From NCBI GenBank assembly GCA_016303175.1, contig JAEDMF010000104.1, positions 1 through 5,968 of the forward strand: 5,968 nucleotides of DNA, written 5' to 3'. Of this stretch, positions 1 to 5,968 are shown one piece after another. Under the pieces are notes generated by a model. It was not told the DNA's origin. It was given only the letters and a program-made list of their open reading frames with translations, and searched no databases. Origin of the DNA: Bacteroidales bacterium. Its GTDB lineage: Bacteria > Bacteroidota > Bacteroidia > Bacteroidales > UBA932. The stretch's first letter is position 1; every line of letters begins with the position of its first letter. Both the position numbers and the translations under genes were made by a program.

Positions 1-473
1 AGGGCAGGGTGCCTTTCCTGGACAAGGAGTTTCTGGACGTGGCTATGAGCCTGAACCCTGAAGCCAAGATGTGCCCCGGAACTGTGATAGAGAAGAAGAT
101 TGTGCGCGAGGCGTTCTCGGATATGCTACCCGAATCGGTGGCGTGGAGGCAGAAAGAACAGTTCAGCGACGGCGTGGGCTACAGCTGGATTGACAGTTTG
201 AAAGCAATGACGGCGCAGGCAGTGAGCGACGAGCAGATGAAACACGCCGCCGAGCGCTTCCCCATCAACCCGCCTATGAATAAGGAGGAGTATTATTATA
301 GAAGCATCTTTTCGGAACTTTTCCCCAGCAACTCAGCGGCTTTGAGTGTGCCCAGCGTGCCCAGCGTTGCCTGCTCTTCGGCCGAGGCCCTTGCCTGGGA
401 TCCTTCCTTCAAAAATATGAATGACCCCAGCGGCAGGGCTGTTAAGGGGGTTCATGAAGCAGCATTGGAATAA
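1..473 (+). CDS. asnB: Asparagine synthase B (glutamine-hydrolysing), C-terminal fragment
   Basis: Asparagine synthase B converts aspartate, ATP and glutamine (or ammonia) to asparagine, glutamate, AMP and pyrophosphate in the cytoplasm. Only the last 156 codons are present (frame starting at base 3, stop TAA at 471-473); the enzyme is usually about 550 residues, so the N-terminal glutaminase domain and most of the synthetase domain lie left of the window. The fragment matches the end of the E. coli-type enzyme from memory: RVPFLDKEFLDVAM at the left edge, WRQKEQFSDGVGYSW at bases 144-188, YYYRSIFSELFP, then SVACSSAEALAWD and a tail with NDPSGRAV. All are hallmark stretches of the ATP-pyrophosphatase synthetase domain and its C-terminal extension. 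The frame is clean, with no sign of decay. The gene ends 43 bases before glnN on the same strand, which suggests one operon for amide and ammonium metabolism. The GTG at base 9 is an internal valine codon of the RVPFLD motif, not a start. Confidence 0.95.
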   Translation, partial: GRVPFLDKEFLDVAMSLNPEAKMCPGTVIEKKIVREAFSDMLPESVAWRQKEQFSDGVGYSWIDSLKAMTAQAVSDEQMKHAAERFPINPPMNKEEYYYRSIFSELFPSNSAALSVPSVPSVACSSAEALAWDPSFKNMNDPSGRAVKGVHEAALE

Positions 474-516
474 AATAGCAACCAGTGAAAAATATTAACT
501 TAAAAACCATAAAACT
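474..516 (+). other. asnB-glnN intergenic gap, AT-rich leader without Shine-Dalgarno
   Basis: These 43 bases are strongly A/T-rich and hold no GGAGG-like element at the usual distance from the glnN ATG; the bases just before it read AAAAACCATAAAACT. This fits Bacteroidota, where many genes start translation from A-rich, weakly structured leaders. I find no hairpin with a U-run that would end asnB transcription, and no good match to the Bacteroidota promoter elements (TTTG near -33, TAnnTTTG near -7). Read-through from asnB into glnN is the simplest reading, though a weak promoter within the end of asnB cannot be excluded. Confidence 0.6.
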
Positions 517-2703
517 ATGAGCAAACTCAGATTCGATGTCGTTCAAGACGCATTCAAGAAGAAGGCAGTGGAGATTGATACTCCTGCAACCCGTCCCGAA
601 GACTACTTCGGCTGTCTGACCTTCAACCGTGAGAAGATGTACAAATATTTGGATGCCAAGACTTATCAGGCCCTGATAGATGTAATCGACAATGGTATGA
701 CTCTTGACCTCAAGACTGCCGACAAGGTGGCTGAGGGAATGAAGACCTGGGCAATGGAGAATGGCGTAACTCACGTCACCCACTGGTTCCAACCCCTGAC
801 AGAGGGTACTGCAGAGAAGCACGATTCTTTCATGGAGTATGATGGCAAGGGAGGCATGGTGGAAGAATTCACAGGCAAGAGCCTCATCCAGCAGGAGCCC
901 GATGCGTCATCTTTCCCCAACGGCGGCATCAGAGCAACATTCGAAGCTCGCGGTTATACGGCTTGGGATCCCACCTCTCCCGTCTTTATCCAGGATGACA
1001 CTCTCTGTATCCCTACCGTATTCATTTCTTATACTGGGGATGCTCTGGATTATAAAACTCCTCTGAAGAAGGCCTTGAAGGCAGTGAATGATGCAGCCCT
1101 GCCCATCTGCCGCCTCTTCGATCCCAAGGTGAAGAAGGTTTATTCTTACCTGGGCTGGGAGCAGGAGTATTTCCTTGTGGATGAGGACCTGTATGCAGCC
1201 CGTCCCGACCTTATGCTGTGCGGCCGCACCCTTATGGGCCACTCTTCTTCCAAGAACCAGCAGTTGGACGACCATTATTTCGGAGCCATCCCGTCTCGCG
1301 TGGCTGCCTTTATGAGGGATATCGAAATTGCCGGATACAAATTGGGCATTCCTTTGAAGACCCGCCACAATGAGGTGGCCCCTAACCAGTTCGAGCTGGC
1401 TCCCATCTATGGTGAGACCAACCTTTCCAATGACCAGAACCAGATGATAATGAACGTGATGAACACTATTGCCCGCAAGCACGGCTTTGTGGTGCTCTTC
1501 CACGAGAAGCCCTTCGACGGCATCAATGGTTCAGGCAAGCACAACAACTGGTCCCTGGGTACGGATACCGGCACGCTGCTTTTGGCCCCCGGCAAGGACG
1601 CCAAGGGCAACCTCCAGTTTGTGACCTTCTTCGTGAACGTGCTCGCAGCTGTACAGAAATACAATGGTCTGCTTAAGGCCAGCATAGCTACAGCTACCAA
1701 CGCCCATCGTTTGGGCGCCAACGAGGCACCTCCGGCAATCGTGTCAGCCTTCCTTGGCAAGACTATGACCGATGTGCTCAAGAAACTTATGGATGTGCCC
1801 TCCGACACCCCCATCGAGATCGCAGGCAAGAAGGGCCGCTCAGTGGGCCTTGTGGAGATTCCCGAGATTTTCGTGGACAATACCGACCGCAACCGTACCT
1901 CTCCCTTCGCTTTCACAGGCAACCGTTTCGAGTTCCGCGCCGTGGGCTCAAGTGCCAACTGTGCAGGAGCAATGACCACCCTGAATGCCGCCGTGGCAGA
2001 GCAGCTCATTGAGTTCAAGGCCGCCGTGGATGCCGAGATGGCCTCCGGCAAACCCTGCAACGTAGCCATAATGGACTGCCTCAAACCCATCATCAAAAGC
2101 ATCATCAACGTTGTATGCTTCGACGGCAACGGCTACTCCGATGAGTGGAAGGTTGAAGCCGCCAAGAGGGGTCTGGACGTGGAGACCAACGTGCCCAAGA
2201 TGATCAAATGCTTTACCGAAGAAAAGGCTGTGAATATGTTTACCAAGCTCGGCATTTATTCCAAGGTGGAGCTTGAGGCCCGCAACGAGGTTAAATGGGA
2301 GACTTACAGCAAGAAGGTACAGATTGAAGCCAGGGTTATGGGCCGTATGGCTACAAACCACATCATTCCTGCAGCCCTGGAGTATCAGAGCAAGCTGCTC
2401 AAGAACATCAAGCTGATGCAGACGGCCTTCCCCGAGGACTACAAGGATATGGTGGCCACCCAGATGGACATCGTCAAGGAAATCTCAAGGAGAGTCAATG
2501 ACATTACAGTCAAGGTGGATGCTATGATTGAGGCCCGCAAGGCAGCCAACAAAATTGAAGACGAGTACGAGAAGGCTCTGGCCTATCATGAAATAGCGGA
2601 ATCTCTGTTCGCTATCCGCCGTCCCATCGACAAACTTGAGGAAATCGTTGACAACAACACCTGGCCTCTGCCCAAGTATCGCGAGATTCTCTTCATAAAC
2701 TAA
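517..2703 (+). CDS. glnN: Type III glutamine synthetase
   Basis: This cytoplasmic enzyme makes glutamine from glutamate, ammonia and ATP, the entry step of the GS-GOGAT cycle. The 728 residues agree with the roughly 700-730 of the GSIII family first described in Bacteroides fragilis and are far longer than GSI or GSII. Visible in order: a GSIII-type N-terminal region with FGCLTFNREKMY (31-42), HWFQPLTEGTAEKHD (89-103) and SSFPNGGIRATFEARGYTAWD (131-151); the metal-binding GWEQEYF (213-219, with E215 and E217); GHSSSKNQQLDDHYFGAIP (241-259); EVAPNQFELAPI (286-297); the substrate/ATP loop NGSGKHNNWS (337-346, H342); NAHRLGANEAPPA (395-407); and RNRTSPFAFTGNRFEFR (458-474), then a helical C-terminal region. 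All expected catalytic motifs look intact. The ATG at 517 gives a normal-length N terminus. I did not see the tyrosine adenylylation motif of GSI, so control is probably by other means. It lies 43 bases after asnB and 28 before gltB. Ile ATA codons are scarcer here than in gltB. Confidence 0.97.
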   Translation: MSKLRFDVVQDAFKKKAVEIDTPATRPEDYFGCLTFNREKMYKYLDAKTYQALIDVIDNGMTLDLKTADKVAEGMKTWAMENGVTHVTHWFQPLTEGTAEKHDSFMEYDGKGGMVEEFTGKSLIQQEPDASSFPNGGIRATFEARGYTAWDPTSPVFIQDDTLCIPTVFISYTGDALDYKTPLKKALKAVNDAALPICRLFDPKVKKVYSYLGWEQEYFLVDEDLYAARPDLMLCGRTLMGHSSSKNQQLDDHYFGAIPSRVAAFMRDIEIAGYKLGIPLKTRHNEVAPNQFELAPIYGETNLSNDQNQMIMNVMNTIARKHGFVVLFHEKPFDGINGSGKHNNWSLGTDTGTLLLAPGKDAKGNLQFVTFFVNVLAAVQKYNGLLKASIATATNAHRLGANEAPPAIVSAFLGKTMTDVLKKLMDVPSDTPIEIAGKKGRSVGLVEIPEIFVDNTDRNRTSPFAFTGNRFEFRAVGSSANCAGAMTTLNAAVAEQLIEFKAAVDAEMASGKPCNVAIMDCLKPIIKSIINVVCFDGNGYSDEWKVEAAKRGLDVETNVPKMIKCFTEEKAVNMFTKLGIYSKVELEARNEVKWETYSKKVQIEARVMGRMATNHIIPAALEYQSKLLKNIKLMQTAFPEDYKDMVATQMDIVKEISRRVNDITVKVDAMIEARKAANKIEDEYEKALAYHEIAESLFAIRRPIDKLEEIVDNNTWPLPKYREILFIN

Positions 2704-2731
2704 TTATAAATTTCCTGAAAAACTTCCAAGA
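2704..2731 (+). other. glnN-gltB intergenic gap, AT-rich, no terminator seen
   Basis: Twenty-eight bases separate the glnN stop from the gltB ATG. They are A/T-rich, contain no inverted repeat followed by a T-run, and no Shine-Dalgarno element at a usable distance (the AAGA beside the ATG is too close). The short gap argues for co-transcription of glnN and gltB, with initiation on an unstructured A/T-rich leader as is common in Bacteroidota. Confidence 0.6.
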
Positions 2732-5700
2732 ATGAAAAAGGGACTTTACAGTCAGGCTTATGAGCATGACGCGTGCGGCGTGGGCATGCTCATAAGTTTG
2801 AAATGTGACAAGACACACCAGCTGGTGGACAATGCTCTTACCGTGCTGGAAAATATGAAGCACAGGGGTGCCGAAGCCGCCGATAACAAATCAGGAGACG
2901 GCGCCGGCATTTTGGTGCAGATTCCCCATGAGTTCATCCTGCTTCAGGGTATCCCTGTGCCGGAGAGACTCAAATATGGAACAGGTATGGTATTTCTGCC
3001 CAAGGACAAGGCTCTGGGGCAGAAATATTTGGATATAATAAGGGAGGAAACCGAGGCTGCCGGGCTGACGCTTTTTGCTACCCGGGAGGTGCCCGTCAAC
3101 TCCGATGTATTGGGCGAGTCGGCAAGGGCAACGGAGCCCCGCATCGTCCAAATCTTCGTAACCGGCGCCAGCGATATAAAGACTCTGGAAACAGCCTTGT
3201 ATCTTCTGCGGAAGAAGGTTGAGCGCAGGATAGACTACAAGGATTTCTATGTCGTTTCTCTCAGCAACCGCACTATCATATATAAAGGTATGCTCACTTC
3301 CACGCAGCTGCGCGAGTATTACCTTGATTTGGGCAATCCCTTCTTCACGAGCGGACTGGCTATGGTCCATTCTCGTTTCAGCACCAACACCTTCCCTACC
3401 TGGAGCCTGGCGCAGCCTTTCAGGATGCTGGCGCACAATGGTGAAATAAACACCATCAGAGGCAACAGGGGCTGGATGGAGGCCCGCGAAAGCGTGTTGG
3501 ATTCGGCCAAACTCGGTCAGGTCAAGGATATCCATCCTATAATCCAGAGCGGAATGAGCGACAGCGCCTCATTCGACAACACTCTCGAGTTCTTTGTCAG
3601 GAGCGGAATGAGCATACAGCACGCTATGGCAATGATGGTGCCCGAATCTTTCAACGAGCTCAATCCTATCAGCGAAGAGCTCAAGGCCTTCTACGAGTAC
3701 CATTCCATACTTATGGAACCGTGGGACGGACCGGCTGCCCTGATGTTCACTGACGGCCGCTACGCCGGAGGTATGCTGGACCGCAATGGTCTGCGACCCT
3801 CCCGTTATCTTATCACGGATGATGGCCTGTTGGTAATGGCCTCCGAGACGGGCTGTATGAAGATAGATCCCCAGATTGTCAGCCGGAAGGGACGTCTGCA
3901 GCCGGGAAAGATGCTGCTTGTGGATACCGACACAGGAAAGATTTACGAGAATGACGAGATAAAGAATGCTCTGGCCGCGGAGTGCGACTACGGCAAATGG
4001 CTTGCTTCCGGCAGGATAGAATTGTCAAAGCTTCGCAGCGGCCGTAAGGTGGGCAATGCCGTGGAGGATTACGAGCGCAAACTGCACGCTTTCGACTACA
4101 CTCGGGAGGATGTGGAAAGGGTGATAGTGCCTATGTGTTCCACTGCTCAGGAACCCCTTTCCTCTATGGGCAACGATACCCAGTTAGCCGTGCTTTCTTC
4201 TAGGCCTCAATTGCTGTTCAATTATTTCCGTCAGCAGTTCGCCCAGGTAACCAACCCTCCCATTGACCCTATACGTGAGAATCTGGTGATGTCCCTTACC
4301 GAGTACATCGGTGCTGTCGGGATGAACATACTTTCGCCCAGCGAATCCCATTGCAAGATGGTGCGTCTGCCTCAGCCCGTGCTTACCAACACCGAGTTGG
4401 ATACGCTCTGCAACATACGCTACAAGGGCTTCAACACCCAGAAACTTTCCATCGTGTATCCCGTCGCTGACGGTGTGCAGGGGATGAAGGAGGCCATCGA
4501 CGCCCTTTGCAGTCAGGCAGAAAAGTCAGTTGACGAAGGCATAAACTACATCATACTTTCCGATAGGGACATAGATTCCACCCATGCAGCCATTCCTTCG
4601 CTTCTGGCCGTGAGCGCCATCCACCATCATCTCGTTTCAGTGAAGAAGAGGGTCCAGACCGCTCTTATTGTGGAGAGTGGCGAGATACGCGAAGTGATGC
4701 ACGCCGCCCTGCTTCTGGGCTACGGCGCCAGCGCCATTAATCCCTATATGGCCTTCGCCATTATCAGCGAAGCCGTCGCGAAGGGTACTTTGCAGCTTGA
4801 CGAGCAGACAGCTTGCCACAACTACATAAAGGCCATTGACAAGGGTCTGTTGAAGATACTTAGCAAAATGGGCATCTCCACCATCAGGTCCTACCGTGGT
4901 GCGAAGATATTTGAGAGCATAGGTCTGAGCGCGCAGCTGCTGGAGCGTTACTTCGGCACGGCCTCCTCAAGCATAGGAGGCATAGGGCTGGATACTATCG
5001 CAAAGGATGCGGCCCGTATGCACGCCCAGGGTTTTGCCTGTGAGGCAGACGATATGCTGCCTATGGCAGGCCAGTATTCTTTCCACAAGGACGGTATACT
5101 GCATGCCTGGACCCCCGAGACGATTTCAACCCTCCAGCTGGCCACGCGTCTGGGCAGCTACAAGAAGTTCAAGGAGTTCTCCAATCTTGTGGACAACTGC
5201 CACGAACCTCTTTTCATAAGGGATTATTTCAAGTTCAAGCAGAACCCCATAGACATTTCCGAGGTTGAACCGGTGGAGAAGATTATCCCCCGTTTAACCG
5301 GTGCCGCAATGTCCTTCGGAGCCATCAGCAAGGAGGCTCACGAGGCTATAGCCCTGGCGCTGAACAAACTGGGCTCCCGCAGTAACACTGGCGAGGGAGG
5401 CGAGCTCAACACTCGTTTCTACGAGAAGGTGGACGGGGTTTCGCTCAGCAGCGCCGTGAAGCAGGTGGCATCCGGCCGTTTCGGAGTCACAACGGAGTAT
5501 CTGGTGAATGCCGCTGAAATACAGATTAAGGTGGCCCAGGGTGCAAAGCCCGGCGAGGGTGGACAGTTGCCCGGCTTCAAGGTCAATGAAATCATTGCCA
5601 AGACGAGGAATTCCATCCCGGGCATTTCCCTTATTTCGCCTCCGCCCCATCACGACATTTATTCCATCGAGGACCTGGCCCAGTTGATTTTTGATCTGAA

Positions 5701-5968
5701 GAATGTCAATCCTGCGGCTAAAATCAGTGTTAAGCTTGTGGCTGAGAGCGGCGTGGGCACCATTGCGGCCGGAGTAGCCAAGGCCAAGGCTGACCTTGTA
5801 ATCATTTCCGGAGCAGAGGGTGGCACAGGTGCATCTCCCGCATCCTCAATACGTTATGCCGGCGTTTCTCCCGAGATGGGTCTTGCCGAAACCCAGCAGA
5901 CCCTCGTGCTGAACAATCTGCGCGGAGTCATCGAGGTGCAGGTGGACGGTCAGCTCAAGACAGGTCAC
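2732..5968 (+). CDS. gltB: Glutamate synthase (GOGAT), large subunit, 3' end outside window
   Basis: The large (alpha) subunit of glutamate synthase hydrolyses glutamine and transfers the ammonia to 2-oxoglutarate, giving two glutamates per cycle with GlnN. The frame is open for 1079 codons to the edge with no stop; the family is about 1500 residues, so some 400 are missing. The ATG at 2732 leaves a 14-residue propeptide before the catalytic Cys15 (EHDACGVGM), normally exposed by cleavage. The class II amidotransferase domain follows: HRGAEAADNKSGDGAGI, HSRFSTNTFPTW (213-224), HNGE (N236, G237) and SDSASFDN (276-283). The central domain has LFNYFRQQFAQVTNPPIDPIRE (495-516; written here in part by eye). 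The FMN/2-oxoglutarate barrel shows MSFGAIS (860-866), NTGEGGE (885-891), QGAKPGEGGQLP (936-947), SPPPHHDIYSIEDL (969-982) and SGAEGGTGASP (1026-1036). The 3Fe-4S cysteines and the C-terminal beta-helix lie beyond the edge. NAD(P)H versus ferredoxin as donor cannot be decided here; a gltD next door would indicate the former. Confidence 0.97.
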   Translation, partial: MKKGLYSQAYEHDACGVGMLISLKCDKTHQLVDNALTVLENMKHRGAEAADNKSGDGAGILVQIPHEFILLQGIPVPERLKYGTGMVFLPKDKALGQKYLDIIREETEAAGLTLFATREVPVNSDVLGESARATEPRIVQIFVTGASDIKTLETALYLLRKKVERRIDYKDFYVVSLSNRTIIYKGMLTSTQLREYYLDLGNPFFTSGLAMVHSRFSTNTFPTWSLAQPFRMLAHNGEINTIRGNRGWMEARESVLDSAKLGQVKDIHPIIQSGMSDSASFDNTLEFFVRSGMSIQHAMAMMVPESFNELNPISEELKAFYEYHSILMEPWDGPAALMFTDGRYAGGMLDRNGLRPSRYLITDDGLLVMASETGCMKIDPQIVSRKGRLQPGKMLLVDTDTGKIYENDEIKNALAAECDYGKWLASGRIELSKLRSGRKVGNAVEDYERKLHAFDYTREDVERVIVPMCSTAQEPLSSMGNDTQLAVLSSRPQLLFNYFRQQFAQVTNPPIDPIRENLVMSLTEYIGAVGMNILSPSESHCKMVRLPQPVLTNTELDTLCNIRYKGFNTQKLSIVYPVADGVQGMKEAIDALCSQAEKSVDEGINYIILSDRDIDSTHAAIPSLLAVSAIHHHLVSVKKRVQTALIVESGEIREVMHAALLLGYGASAINPYMAFAIISEAVAKGTLQLDEQTACHNYIKAIDKGLLKILSKMGISTIRSYRGAKIFESIGLSAQLLERYFGTASSSIGGIGLDTIAKDAARMHAQGFACEADDMLPMAGQYSFHKDGILHAWTPETISTLQLATRLGSYKKFKEFSNLVDNCHEPLFIRDYFKFKQNPIDISEVEPVEKIIPRLTGAAMSFGAISKEAHEAIALALNKLGSRSNTGEGGELNTRFYEKVDGVSLSSAVKQVASGRFGVTTEYLVNAAEIQIKVAQGAKPGEGGQLPGFKVNEIIAKTRNSIPGISLISPPPHHDIYSIEDLAQLIFDLKNVNPAAKISVKLVAESGVGTIAAGVAKAKADLVIISGAEGGTGASPASSIRYAGVSPEMGLAETQQTLVLNNLRGVIEVQVDGQLKTGH
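2752..2801 (+). repeat. Inverted repeat / potential mRNA hairpin in the first codons of gltB
   Basis: The left arm CTTATGAGCATG (2757-2768) is the exact reverse complement of CATGCTCATAAG (2785-2796), with a 16-base G/C-rich loop (2769-2784). In RNA the stem extends outward by two G-U pairs (2755-2756 with 2797-2798) and three Watson-Crick pairs (2752-2754 with 2799-2801), making 17 pairs without a bulge. It starts 21 bases into the coding sequence and covers gltB codons 7 to 24; the catalytic Cys15 codon (2774-2776) lies in the loop. There is no T-run after it, so it is not a standard intrinsic terminator. A role in translation, RNase protection or processing of the glnN-gltB transcript is inference; chance is possible because the encoded residues are themselves conserved. 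Confidence 0.6.

Noticed and set aside
839..1066. Short + strand frames in alternate phases inside glnN and gltB (839-1066, 1772-1975, 3249-3449, 5007-5219)
   Set aside because: Nested in a different frame within conserved genes, with no leader and serine/arginine/proline-rich compositions typical of out-of-frame translation.
442..2361. Several long minus-strand open frames opposite the end of asnB and glnN (442-822, 907-1503, 1407-2129, 1948-2361)
   Set aside because: They overlap each other and lie wholly or mostly opposite the well-supported glnN gene; their products show no recognisable motif. Biased codon use in a GC-moderate gene commonly leaves antisense frames open.
2752..2801. Reading the gltB hairpin as an intrinsic terminator for glnN
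   Set aside because: The stem is not followed by a T-run and lies inside the open gltB frame, downstream of its start codon.
2891..3535. Minus-strand open frame of 214 codons opposite the gltB amidotransferase domain, plus smaller ones at 2944-3144, 3319-3510, 4637-4819, 4948-5145 and 5294-5653
   Set aside because: All are shadows of gltB, whose + strand frame carries family motifs along its whole length; none of the antisense products looks like a real protein.
3547..3613. Direct repeat of GAGCGGAATGAGC at 3547-3559 and 3601-3613 in gltB
   Set aside because: Each copy encodes Ser-Gly-Met-Ser in the same frame within a conserved part of the amidotransferase domain; two coincident short motifs with shared codons are a sufficient explanation.
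4753..4772. Small hairpin CTTCGC / GCGAAG with an 8-base loop in gltB
   Set aside because: Only six pairs, deep in coding sequence and not followed by a T-run; expected often by chance in a window this size.
5344..5353. Perfect 10-base palindrome GGCTATAGCC in gltB
   Set aside because: No loop, no neighbouring copies, inside a conserved coding stretch; not supported as an operator.

Overview
The window carries three genes on the + strand, tightly packed in the order asnB (3' end only), glnN (complete) and gltB (5' two thirds or so, running off the right edge). They encode asparagine synthase B, a type III glutamine synthetase and the large subunit of glutamate synthase (GOGAT). It is a nitrogen-assimilation cluster: GlnN fixes ammonium into glutamine, GltB passes the glutamine amide to 2-oxoglutarate to regenerate glutamate, and AsnB uses glutamine (or ammonia) to amidate aspartate. 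A gltD gene for the small GOGAT subunit would be expected just past the right edge but cannot be seen.

Likely source: a member of the Bacteroidota, most likely Bacteroidales from a gut or similar anaerobic community. The grounds are the type III glutamine synthetase closely resembling the Bacteroides enzyme, AT-rich leaders without a Shine-Dalgarno sequence in front of both visible starts, and a GltB of the kind I associate with Bacteroides relatives (AYEHDACGVGML around the catalytic cysteine; SGAEGGTGASP in the FMN domain). Genus cannot be set from this window.

Layout: 1-473 end of asnB; 474-516 a 43-base AT-rich gap; 517-2703 glnN; 2704-2731 a 28-base gap; 2732-5968 gltB, open to the edge. 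I see no terminator or convincing promoter in either gap, so the three genes are probably co-transcribed. There are no RNA genes, mobile elements or CRISPR arrays.

The most unusual thing is a long inverted repeat inside the first codons of gltB (2752-2768 with 2785-2801). It has 12 perfectly paired bases, extends to 17 pairs in RNA with two G-U pairs, and holds the codon for the catalytic cysteine in its 16-base loop. It may tune gltB expression relative to glnN. Otherwise the region looks like ordinary core metabolism; I found no sign of a new multi-gene system.
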